A stretch of DNA of 64,000 bases from an uncultured Clostridia bacterium (GTDB taxonomy: Bacteria; Bacillota; Clostridia; Christensenellales; Borkfalkiaceae): the NCBI GenBank assembly GCA_934271735.1, contig CAKQSB010000001.1, forward strand, positions 62,001-126,000, in the 5' to 3' direction. Below the pieces are notes generated by a model that searched no databases, was not told the origin of the DNA, and worked only from the letters and a program-made list of their open reading frames with translations. This document shows positions 56,164 to 64,000 of this stretch, in pieces. The position numbers were made by a program, and so were the translations under genes. Numbering within the stretch: position 1 is the stretch's first letter; the number at the start of each line of letters is the position of its first letter.

Positions 56164-57531
56164 TCAACCGTTAAGTTGTTTTCTTGCCTGAGCCGCAAGT
56201 TCGTTACAAACCTGCTCTACCGATTGCGTTCCCGCAACGATAGAGTTAACGCCCCGATTGAAAACGGTGTCCACTCCGCCCCAGCTTCCTACGTGAAGAA
56301 CGTGTCTGTAAGCGGAGTTACTCATAACTTCCTGCGCGTATTTCAGAACTTCGGAAACCTTGGATTCGTCGAGTTCGACGTTCGTTGCCGAGGGAGAATC
56401 GGTACATTCCGCGAACTTCTGAACAACGTCCGTACGATACAGATATCTCATGAATTCCAAAGCCGCTTTCTTGTTCTGAGCGTCTTTAGCAACAGCGCAT
56501 GTTACGGACGAAGCGACGATTATCTGCTGTTCGACATTGAGAGCCGAAGGAGCGTATCTCATTTCGAAGCCTTCGGGAATAGCGTTCAACGCAGCCATTT
56601 CCTTTCTGAGCCAGAGACCGTTCGGGATAAATGCAGCCTTATGAGCAAGCCACTGCATCTGAGATCTCGTGTGATCAAGAGACAAACAGTCCGCAACGGA
56701 GTTTGCCTTTTTGTTCTTGCCGAAAATGTCCGCAAAACGATTCATAACCGCTTTGAATTCCGCAGAAGTGTAAACTTCCGCGTCGAGGGCGTTCTCCACT
56801 CTGTTATAGAACTCGTCGCCCACTTCCGCAAGCGCGGGAAGGATCATACCCTGAACGAGATAACCCGAATATACGCCCGGATAAATAAGAGCCGCCGTTT
56901 CCGCCGTAGCGTTTTTGTCTACCCAAGCGGAAAGTTCGCTGTAATTAGTGGGAACAGTCCAGCCCTTTTGGGTAAACAATGCGTTGTCGTACCACATACC
57001 GTAAGAACTGAGAACAAGAGGCATGCCGTAAGTTATCGTCTTGCCGTCTTCGCCCGTGTACTTATGAACATACTCGGTCAACATTCTGTCTTTGATCTTC
57101 ACGTTTTCTTCGCCCGCGACGGTTGCCGTTTTAAGCCAATCGGTGAAATCGTAAAGCATATCGTTTTCAAGCCATGCCTGTTTTTCCAAAGTACCGTCCA
57201 AAAATACGAAATCGGGAGGATTACCGTCTCTCCAGTCATCCTGCATATTTTCGTTTACGGTGTTGGACATGTTTGCAACAACGTTGTATTCGGGATGATC
57301 TGCTTCAAACGCCCTAATGACGTATTCCCACATATCCGCGCCGTAACCGCCTGTGAAGATCTGAAGCGTGAAATCGGTTTTCTTTCCGCTTCCGCCGGAA
57401 GTAGAGGTTCCCGAGTTAGCAGTCGAATTGTTTTTCGATTCGCCGTCGGAACTTCCGCCGCCGCACGCGGCTACGGAAAGAGTCATACAAAGCGCGAGCG
57501 CGCCTACGAGTAAATTTTTGAGTTTTGACAT
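56164..57531 (-). CDS. Sugar-binding lipoprotein of the ABC importer
   Basis: Extracellular solute-binding protein that captures the oligosaccharide. From 57531 it is 455 residues: signal and lipobox LSVAACGGG (Cys22 region), a Ser/Asn/Gly linker, then the two-lobed type 1 fold (TLQIFTGGYGADMWEYVIRA, EADHPEYNVVANM-like segment, and NGLWLRKEMAALNAIPEGFE). The ATG at 57531 is preferred because AAGGAGC lies seven bases upstream; the earlier ATG at 57552 would place that site in the gene. First gene after the giant GH42-like gene. Confidence 0.9.
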   Translation of the reverse strand: MSKLKNLLVGALALCMTLSVAACGGGSSDGESKNNSTANSGTSTSGGSGKKTDFTLQIFTGGYGADMWEYVIRAFEADHPEYNVVANMSNTVNENMQDDWRDGNPPDFVFLDGTLEKQAWLENDMLYDFTDWLKTATVAGEENVKIKDRMLTEYVHKYTGEDGKTITYGMPLVLSSYGMWYDNALFTQKGWTVPTNYSELSAWVDKNATAETAALIYPGVYSGYLVQGMILPALAEVGDEFYNRVENALDAEVYTSAEFKAVMNRFADIFGKNKKANSVADCLSLDHTRSQMQWLAHKAAFIPNGLWLRKEMAALNAIPEGFEMRYAPSALNVEQQIIVASSVTCAVAKDAQNKKAALEFMRYLYRTDVVQKFAECTDSPSATNVELDESKVSEVLKYAQEVMSNSAYRHVLHVGSWGGVDTVFNRGVNSIVAGTQSVEQVCNELAAQARKQLNG

Positions 57532-57562
57532 TTTTCTGCTCCTTATTTTCATTTTAATTATT

Positions 57563-57592
57563 ATCTTTTCCCCGATTTCACGGGGAAAAGAT
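57563..57592 (-). other. Intercistronic hairpin before the binding-protein gene
   Basis: ATCTTTTCCCCG and CGGGGAAAAGAT form a perfect 12-bp stem with a six-base loop between the GH42-like gene and the binding-protein gene. It lacks a T run and may adjust expression. Confidence 0.6.
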
Positions 57593-57614
57593 TATTTCGT
57601 TTTATTGTCGGTTT

Positions 57615-60600
57615 TTATCCGCGTTTTCTTCTGAAAATCGCTACCGCCGCGGACACCGCGATAAGCCCCGCGAGAGCCGAAGCTCCGCTTGCGGAAGATC
57701 CGCAGCCTTTGCCGCAGCCGCCGCCCGCGTTTCCGCTGTCCGCGCTGTCGTCGCCCGAAGACGAATCGTCGGGAGTCGGGGTTTCGCCCGTGTGCTTTTC
57801 CATTCTCAGAAGAAGGGTTGTACCCGCATCCATTTCGACTTCTACCTTAGATACGTTTTTAGCGATATATTCGCCTTTGAAAACGTCGTAAACGTCTACT
57901 TTCGAATCGAATTCGATCGTCTTTTTACCGCCGTAAGGCGAAGCCACGGAAACATAGGCGTTGTTTCTGAACACAACGTCGTTTTCGCTTTCGACAAGCT
58001 TGACTCCGCAGATTCTAAGAATATTTCTGAGAAGTTCTTCGGGGATATTGCCTACCGCCGAATAAATCGACATATAATATCCTCCGTCTTCCGTCTGAAC
58101 GGCTTTTGCGGCGAGACCGGTGAGATTGCTGTTGTAAATCTTACCGAGCGTTTCAGCCGATTTGTCGTTTACATAGAACATCGGGTCGACTTTTGTCGAA
58201 TTTATTCTGCCGTAAAGCTTTCCGTCAAGTCCTTTCGTGTAAGTTTCGTTTCCGATAATTCTGATACCGTAATTCGAAGTCGGAGCTTTCGCAAGCGTTA
58301 TATCGGTAAGAGCGGAAACGTAATCTACGGACATTGTTCCGTCCTCGCCGTAAATGCCGGGCGCGCCTATCCAGATTATCGTTTTCCCGTCCTTTTTGAG
58401 GTACTTGTTGATAGCCGCTTTCTGTTTTTCGGTAACGTTGGTCGCGAGAATAAGATATACGTCGTATTCTCTTACGAATCCGTCCTCGATATCGGAAAGG
58501 TAAAGCATATCGTAAGAAGTTCCGATATGACCAAGACTTTCTTTCTGCTCGTACAAAGCTTCGTAAAGGAAATGATACGTTCCGTCGAAGGAGTACGCAA
58601 GAGTCGTCGCGATATCGTCTCCGATAATGTAAGCAATCTTGGAATTACTCTTAACGGGCTGATTTACCGCTCTGTCCCATTCCGCTTTCGCGGCTTTTAT
58701 CATCGAATAGATTTCGGGATCGTCGAACCAGCCGCCGTACATATCGTACCACCAGAGACCCGCGCCTTTGATCATCATATTCGAGAAATCTCTCTTCAAA
58801 GCCTCGACGGAGTCCCTAAGCGTGTACGTTTTGCCCCATTCGCCCAAAAGCGCGGGATTAGTCGTTTTGCTGTCGAAGTAAACGGTACGGCTGTCGCACT
58901 CGATTATCGGGAGCTTGCCCGCCGTGATAAGCGAGTCTACCATCATCATATAGGACGCGCTCATACCGATAAGCCTTTCGTCGTAGCAGATAGGCGAGCA
59001 AAGGAAATCGATATAAGGCGAAGCTATAATTCTCGAAATCGAAGCGTTCGCAAGACCGTTGGCTTCATAGGTAAGACCGTGCGTGAGATATCCCGTGTAA
59101 GTTCCCACGATCCACTTATTGTTTATCGCTTCTTTAACGACTTTCGCGAAATAAAGCACGCTGTCGGTCGTCATATCGCTCATAAATGAATGGAAATCGA
59201 TAACGTTTCTCTGCGCTCTTCCGTCGAGAAGAGTTTCGTAAGTCAAAGATTTTCTTTCTTCGTAAGTCGGAACGGTTGCAGTGTCGCAGGTAATTCCCTT
59301 TTTGCCCCAAGCCGAAGCCAAAGCTTCGTCGGTTACGTATTTTTCTTTAAGCCATTTGCGGAAAGCGTTCAGAGCGTCCACGCCGAAGTCGGCGCACTCG
59401 GAAAGCGAAACTCCGTAATACTGCCATTCGAACGTTGCGCCCGCCGCGATTTTAACGGCGAACATATGTCCCGCGTAAGGCTGAGCAAGAACGTGTTCGA
59501 TAAGAGCCTGATAGAACACGCCTACGTCTTCTCTCCATTTTTCGGAAGCATAGCTTATGCCTACGTTATTACCCTTGCTGTCCACCGCGTAAGCGTTCGG
59601 ATTTTTTCTGAACCACCAGGACGGCGGATCTGCGTCGAGCATAAGCATAAGTTTTGCGGAGGGCGCGCCCTGGAGAGTTTCGTAAACCACTTCGTCGAGA
59701 GCCGAGAAATCGTATTCCCCGTAACCCGTCCACATAGAACCCGAGCTGTTCATATTGTAGTTACGGCAGTTGGGAAGACACATAAGGTCTACGTCCGCGC
59801 CGTACATTCCGCTTGCGTATTCCGTTTTGAAAACGGTTTTCTGTTCGCGGAGATACATCATAGGAGCTACTTTTTCGCCGTTCACGACAAGCTGAACTCT
59901 GCCGTTCTCTTTTTCGATATGACTTTCGGTCAAAACGACTTCGCCGGTCGTTATAGCGACGTATCTGCCTCTTATAATATTGTTGGAGTATCTGCTGTTC
60001 GTGATATAAAATTCTTCGGTGTCGAACTGAAGCTGATAGGTATCCGAATCGAGATAATCGGGGACTTCCACCCTGTAAGTTACGATATTGTCTTCGCCGA
60101 TAACCCATTCGGAAGATTTTTTACCCGAAATAAGCGTCGGGGTAAGCCAGGTTTCCTTAACTTCGTCTTCGTCGGCAACGTATTTGCTTCTGAAGTTGAC
60201 TTTAAAGGAGATATCTCCCGTAATCTGCTCTTTGATATGAGCGTTAAGCGTGAATTCTACCATTTCGCCCGCGTTTGCGGTTTCGGTAACTTCAGCGCTC
60301 TTTATCGTTAACTGCGGCAACGATTCCGCGCTCTTTTTATAAACGATTTCGCCCCACGGCATGCACGGCGGCGCGCCGATTACGAAAGAAGATTTCCAAC
60401 CCGAATCGTCGAAATCGGATTTAGTCCAGTCCTTTGTCGACAACTGCATTTCTCCGCCGTTATACGAAAGAAGATTTCCGTCCGAATAAATACGCATCTT
60501 CTTACCGCTCTCTAATGTTAATTCGACATCGAAAAGAACTCCGCCGTAATAAGACTGGTTGTACACTTCGAACGCGAGCGTGTTTTCGCCAACGACAAGG

Positions 60601-62333
60601 TAATCCTTGATATACGTCACGAGAACGCTTGCCCAGGAGTTTTTGCCGGGATCTTCGAGTTCCGTTCCGTTTACGTAAGTCGTAATGATATCGTCGCCCG
60701 TAACCTGAATCTGAGCTGAAGTTACCGGCTCGGTAAGCGTGAACGATTTACGGTAATAAGCGTACATATACGCTCCGCCGTAAGCAACGTCCGCGTACGG
60801 GAAACAAACCCATTTGGCTTCCCAGCCGCTGCCCGCGGTCTTCGGATCGTAAGTTTTGTCTATTCTGATATTATCGAAAGAAACGGTGCCGCTGCCTTCG
60901 TTTTTGTAAATTATTTCAACGTAAGTTCCCTGCGACTGAACAAATTCCGCCAAAAATTCGTTATTCGTCGTTTTAAGCTCGAATTTCTTGCTTTCGAGAA
61001 GTTTTCTGTTGTAATCGAGCCAGTTAAGTTCGATAACGGGCTTCGCTCCGCCCTCGGTAACGCATTCGCCCGTAATGGAATAACCGTTGCCGTAAAGAAG
61101 AGCTATCGTTTCCGTTTTAGCCTGTTTTCCGCCCGCGAGAACGAGTTTTCCGTCCTTGAAAGCTTCGGGTTCGGCTACGTAATTATCGGGTATTCCTTCG
61201 TTTGAAATGCTTTCAAAATCTTCGGTATAAGCTACGTTGCCCGATTCTTTGCAGAACACTCCGTCGATATAACAATCGGTTTTACCTTTGGAAATAGTAA
61301 TCGTAATTCCTACGGAAACCGAGCCTTGCGGCGCGATATATCTTATCCACACGTTCGTCCAGTCGGAAAGTCCTTCGCCGTTTTTAAGATAAACGTAAGG
61401 GCTGACTTGCGTTCCGATAGCGTTTCCCGCAGAGCCGTAATAAGTAACTGTTATCGTGGCTTTCGAACCTTTGGAATTTTTAGAACGCATACGGAAACCG
61501 ATGTCGTAAGAGCCCGCCGAACGAACTTCGGTTTTGGCAAGCGAAGTCATCGTGAACGCCGAAGCGTAATCTTCTCTTACGATATGCGCGGAAGTCGCTC
61601 CGTCGTAATAAATTTCGTCGCTGAACGAGAAATCCGTTCCGTTGGACATAACCCAGCCGAGCGGAGTATCCATATTGCCTACTCTTTCAAATCCGCCGTT
61701 AAACTCTATTTTGCCAAGTTTCTGAATGGAAAAATCGTCGTAATAAACGGCGTTTTCGCCCGTCGGAGCGATATCGAGCTGAAGCATGGCCTTTGCCGTG
61801 TTCGCGTCCGTCGTGAACGCCGCGGAAACAAGTCTGTAACCGTCGGTAGCGCCCGCGACCGTCGCGGAATCGACCCAAAGATATGTGTTCCGGGTTCCCG
61901 CGCCGCTCTTTGTAAACTGTCTTATGCACAAAGTACTCGCCGCAGTTTCGGAATCGGAACGATACCAGAACGAGAGAAGATAGGTTTTTCCGCCCTCCAC
62001 TTCGAATTCCGGGCTGTTCACGACGCCTCTTATCATACTGTCGCCCGAAAGGTTGACGATTTTCATCGAAACTCCGTCGTGCGCGGCGTCTCCTCTTTCG
62101 ATCGAAAAACTCACGTTCGCGAGCGAAGAATCCTTGTCGTTCAACGCAACCCACGTCGTCCAGCCGGACGGCATATTCGCGGTAAGCTCTTCAAACCCGG
62201 GATTTGGGATTTCCGTCACCGTTTCCGCGTTCGCGCCGTAAATTCCGCTTATGCCCAAGGAAAGCGAAACAGCCGCGAGAAGCGAACAAATAAGGACGGC
62301 GAAAGTCTTTATCCTTTTAAATCTGAAATTCAT
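57615..62333 (-). CDS. Giant surface protein with carbohydrate-binding and GH42-like domains
   Basis: A 1572-residue secreted enzyme. Signal peptide (residues 1-36, FAVLICSLLAAVSLSLGISG); two carbohydrate-binding modules beginning with NPGFEELTANMPSGW and NGGFERVGNMDTPLGW; a further jelly roll; a domain like the N-terminal sandwich of rhamnosidases (YYRKSFTLTEPVTSAQIQVT); then a (beta/alpha)8 barrel related to GH42 beta-galactosidases (LMLMLDADPPSWWFRKNPNA at about 900), with candidate catalytic Glu in GATFEWQYYG (about 968) and PIIECDSRTVY (about 1144), and the GH42 trimerisation-like domain after about 1260. The tail is Ser/Asp/Gly-rich, then GGGCGKGCGSS, a hydrophobic segment and RRKRG, a C-terminal anchor shared with the next gene. 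Confidence 0.78.
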   Translation of the reverse strand: MNFRFKRIKTFAVLICSLLAAVSLSLGISGIYGANAETVTEIPNPGFEELTANMPSGWTTWVALNDKDSSLANVSFSIERGDAAHDGVSMKIVNLSGDSMIRGVVNSPEFEVEGGKTYLLSFWYRSDSETAASTLCIRQFTKSGAGTRNTYLWVDSATVAGATDGYRLVSAAFTTDANTAKAMLQLDIAPTGENAVYYDDFSIQKLGKIEFNGGFERVGNMDTPLGWVMSNGTDFSFSDEIYYDGATSAHIVREDYASAFTMTSLAKTEVRSAGSYDIGFRMRSKNSKGSKATITVTYYGSAGNAIGTQVSPYVYLKNGEGLSDWTNVWIRYIAPQGSVSVGITITISKGKTDCYIDGVFCKESGNVAYTEDFESISNEGIPDNYVAEPEAFKDGKLVLAGGKQAKTETIALLYGNGYSITGECVTEGGAKPVIELNWLDYNRKLLESKKFELKTTNNEFLAEFVQSQGTYVEIIYKNEGSGTVSFDNIRIDKTYDPKTAGSGWEAKWVCFPYADVAYGGAYMYAYYRKSFTLTEPVTSAQIQVTGDDIITTYVNGTELEDPGKNSWASVLVTYIKDYLVVGENTLAFEVYNQSYYGGVLFDVELTLESGKKMRIYSDGNLLSYNGGEMQLSTKDWTKSDFDDSGWKSSFVIGAPPCMPWGEIVYKKSAESLPQLTIKSAEVTETANAGEMVEFTLNAHIKEQITGDISFKVNFRSKYVADEDEVKETWLTPTLISGKKSSEWVIGEDNIVTYRVEVPDYLDSDTYQLQFDTEEFYITNSRYSNNIIRGRYVAITTGEVVLTESHIEKENGRVQLVVNGEKVAPMMYLREQKTVFKTEYASGMYGADVDLMCLPNCRNYNMNSSGSMWTGYGEYDFSALDEVVYETLQGAPSAKLMLMLDADPPSWWFRKNPNAYAVDSKGNNVGISYASEKWREDVGVFYQALIEHVLAQPYAGHMFAVKIAAGATFEWQYYGVSLSECADFGVDALNAFRKWLKEKYVTDEALASAWGKKGITCDTATVPTYEERKSLTYETLLDGRAQRNVIDFHSFMSDMTTDSVLYFAKVVKEAINNKWIVGTYTGYLTHGLTYEANGLANASISRIIASPYIDFLCSPICYDERLIGMSASYMMMVDSLITAGKLPIIECDSRTVYFDSKTTNPALLGEWGKTYTLRDSVEALKRDFSNMMIKGAGLWWYDMYGGWFDDPEIYSMIKAAKAEWDRAVNQPVKSNSKIAYIIGDDIATTLAYSFDGTYHFLYEALYEQKESLGHIGTSYDMLYLSDIEDGFVREYDVYLILATNVTEKQKAAINKYLKKDGKTIIWIGAPGIYGEDGTMSVDYVSALTDITLAKAPTSNYGIRIIGNETYTKGLDGKLYGRINSTKVDPMFYVNDKSAETLGKIYNSNLTGLAAKAVQTEDGGYYMSIYSAVGNIPEELLRNILRICGVKLVESENDVVFRNNAYVSVASPYGGKKTIEFDSKVDVYDVFKGEYIAKNVSKVEVEMDAGTTLLLRMEKHTGETPTPDDSSSGDDSADSGNAGGGCGKGCGSSASGASALAGLIAVSAAVAIFRRKRG

Positions 62334-62378
62334 TTACAGGTTTTTCTCCTTTTAATCCTTACAAAATTATCCTATAAC

Positions 62379-62402
62379 GGGGTTGTTTTTCGCAACAACC
62401 CC
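62379..62402. other. Hairpin between the two surface-protein genes
   Basis: GGGGTTGTT and AACAACCCC pair with a six-base loop; the flanks are AT-rich but without a strong T run. It lies next to a repeated copy of the downstream gene's end. Confidence 0.55.
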
Positions 62403-62409
62403 GCCGGAA

Positions 62410-62479
62410 AATATTATTTTAACTTTTTAGTCTTTTGCGACCGTTCATTGCAAACGCCGCATTTTGCTTTTTAGTCTTT
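62410..62479. repeat. Repeated copy of the 3' end of the surface-protein gene
   Basis: CTTTTTAGTCTTTTGCG (near 62422-62439) repeats CTTTTTAGTCTTTTTTGCG, which contains the stop of the gene at 62471. This resembles the duplicated 3' end at 47226. Confidence 0.5.
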
Positions 62480-64000
62480 TTTGCGTTTAATGAGTACGAA
62501 AGCCGCCAGAGCTAAAACTCCGAGAGCCGCAACTCCGCCGTAAACGTTAGAGCCGCAACCTTTCTTTCCCGCGCTTGTTCCGCTGCCCTTTGATTCGGAC
62601 GGTTTTTCGGATTCCGAGCCGGAAGCGGGTTCTTCGGAAGTCGAGCCGGAAGTAGGTTCGTCGGAAGCAGGTTCGTCGGTCGATTCGGAAGTCGATTCGG
62701 AAGTCGATTCGGAAGTCGGTTCGTAATCGGGATCTTCCGCGCCGCAAACGGTACACTTGCCCTTTTCGTAAGTATGCGGTTTCTTGGGAATAACGCTTAC
62801 GTTGCCTTCGCTTCCGCAAACCTTGCAGACGTCGTGTTTCATTCCCGAAGCCGTGCAGGTAGCGTCCCTGATAACCTTGGTTTCGTAATCGTGTTCGCCC
62901 GTTGCGGGGATAACCTCTACGTTGAATTCCTGTTTGCATATCTTGCAAACGTCTTTATCCACGCCGTCACGGCAGGTAGCGTCCTCGTGAACGTGTTCGA
63001 GATCGTGAGGAAGCATCGGTATTTTTTCGATATAAACGTTCTTTTCGCAGTCCGCGCAGTAATAGAACGTTCCGCCGATCTTCGTGCAGGTAGCCGCTTC
63101 GGTAGTCGTCGCGCCTTCCTCGGGAGTTGCATGAGTGTGCGTTCCGAGCATTAAGTGTTTGAACGCGACGTATTCGGTAGCCGTACATTTAATTCTTACG
63201 GTCGTAGTTCCTTCGGGAAGTTCGATAAATCCGTTTTCGTCGGTCGCGATTTCTTGCTCTCCTGCGATAACGGAGAACTTAACGTTACCCGTATAAATTT
63301 TGCAGCCTACCATGAGAGTACGTTTGGAAACGGCAATTTCTTTGCTTATCGCGATTGCGGGGGTTTCTTCCGTTCCGGAAAGACAAATCTTCCAGTCGGG
63401 TTTTGCGTCCGGTTCCCATCTCGTATCGAACACAAGACCGTAAACGTTGCCGTCTCCCTCGAACGTCCAGTCTTCGGCAACGTAATTCACGTCGCCCTCG
63501 AAAGTTCCGTAGGGGAATTCGTTTTCGCCTAAAACAACTTCGGGAGCAACAAGAGCCTTATTTGTTATATACTCGTTGCCCTCAGCGTCTACGATAGAGA
63601 AGTTTCTGAAGTACGTCGGCCAACCTGCGTCTGCATCGCCGTAAAATTCAATAGCTGTCGCATTACGAACGGTCTCATTGTCGCCCCTGTCGGTAACCTC
63701 CGTTCCCGCAACAAATTCAAACGATTGCGAAGTCCAGCCCGCTATCGTGGACTGTCCGCAAGAGCCTAACGTTATCTGATCGTTCCAGTAAGTTCCGTAC
63801 AACGCAACTGCCGCTCCGTTGCCGCCCGAACGATAGTCGAAGCTTAAAGTATAAGTTTCACCCTGTTTAAGGCTTGTGGTGTCGAACTTAAGATATCCTC
63901 TTTGTCCCGAGCAATTGTCCTTCGTTACGGAAGAAGAAACGAAAACATATGTTCCGTCCTCCTGCTTGGCAACGTTAAAGTTATTGTTTAAACTGTATCC
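62471..64000 (-). CDS. Cys-rich surface protein, 5' end beyond the window
   Basis: The frame is open from the window edge at 64000 (first codon GGA) to a stop at 62471, at least 509 residues; a TTG at 63802 is not a convincing start. Two or three beta-sandwich, carbohydrate-binding-like modules (GYLKFDTTSLKQGETYTLSF, YFRNFSIVDAEGNEYITN) are followed by three Cys-rich repeats of the form ATCxxxG..CxxC (ATCTKIGGTFYYCADC, ATCRDGVDKDVCKICKQEF, ATCTASGMKHDVCKVCGSEG), a Ser/Glu/Thr linker and the C-terminal tail GKKGCGSN, hydrophobic segment, KRKKD. The same tail type is in the neighbouring GH42-like protein. Likely a cell-surface glycan-binding or scaffold protein. Confidence 0.7.
   Translation of the reverse strand, partial: GYSLNNNFNVAKQEDGTYVFVSSSVTKDNCSGQRGYLKFDTTSLKQGETYTLSFDYRSGGNGAAVALYGTYWNDQITLGSCGQSTIAGWTSQSFEFVAGTEVTDRGDNETVRNATAIEFYGDADAGWPTYFRNFSIVDAEGNEYITNKALVAPEVVLGENEFPYGTFEGDVNYVAEDWTFEGDGNVYGLVFDTRWEPDAKPDWKICLSGTEETPAIAISKEIAVSKRTLMVGCKIYTGNVKFSVIAGEQEIATDENGFIELPEGTTTVRIKCTATEYVAFKHLMLGTHTHATPEEGATTTEAATCTKIGGTFYYCADCEKNVYIEKIPMLPHDLEHVHEDATCRDGVDKDVCKICKQEFNVEVIPATGEHDYETKVIRDATCTASGMKHDVCKVCGSEGNVSVIPKKPHTYEKGKCTVCGAEDPDYEPTSESTSESTSESTDEPASDEPTSGSTSEEPASGSESEKPSESKGSGTSAGKKGCGSNVYGGVAALGVLALAAFVLIKRKKD

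Overview
The window reads as a chromosomal segment of an anaerobic, endospore-forming member of the Bacillota (Clostridia), probably a gut lineage known mainly from metagenomes. Support: the rpsB-tsf-pyrH-frr-uppS-cdsA order, sporulation genes (spoIIE under Spo0A-like boxes, cwlD, a CotF-type coat gene pair), pyruvate formate-lyase, many sigma-A promoters and lipoproteins. The exact taxon cannot be read from the sequence; a Christensenellales-like affiliation is only a guess.

Layout. 1-5 kb: translation and envelope-lipid operons on the minus strand. 5-10 kb: an M6-type metalloprotease lipoprotein divergent from spoIIE, then a long structured leader, a small membrane protein and an array of 22-nt hairpins. 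10.5-14.9 kb: an ECF sigma factor, its RsgI-like anti-sigma factor and an RsgI-like lipoprotein, with the same unusual promoter motif in front of the sigma gene and of the lipoprotein gene. 15-21 kb: BioY and QueT vitamin transporters, a Wzz-like protein, an XRE regulator, coat proteins, an HNH protein, an acyl-ACP thioesterase and RNase G. 21.5-27.3 kb: pflA-pflB, oleate hydratase and a TetR regulator with candidate operators. 27.5-30.1 kb: a padR-DUF1700-DUF4097 operon and cwlD.

30.6-37.4 kb: a complete type II-A CRISPR-Cas locus (antisense tracrRNA, cas9, cas1, cas2, csn2, 11 repeats and 10 spacers) with its leader-anchoring ATTTGAG intact. Two very small genes, one possibly ribbon-helix-helix, follow the degenerate last repeat. 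38-41 kb: a TetR-ABC transporter operon.

41-64 kb: a plant-glycan utilisation cluster on the minus strand: uxaC, a GH43-like protein, two Gfo/Idh/MocA oxidoreductases, a GH37-like protein, an uncharacterised (alpha/alpha)6-type protein, a GH106-like rhamnosidase, a sugar ABC importer and two huge surface proteins, one carrying a GH42-like domain. The enzyme set fits a glycan containing galactose, rhamnose and uronic acid, such as arabinogalactan or rhamnogalacturonan (inference).

The most unusual signal is a pair of about 280-bp non-coding elements (41.4 kb and 44.0 kb, opposite orientation). They share only a short core but fold into the same three-stem plan with compensatory differences and a long-range loop-loop complementarity. 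Each interrupts a coding sequence next to a duplicated TA. Removing one restores a reading frame exactly. Removing the other rebuilds an SGNH-hydrolase DDxIHPNEK motif. A second curiosity is a 14-mer, TAATCGACTTATAG, present five times in both intergenic and coding DNA.
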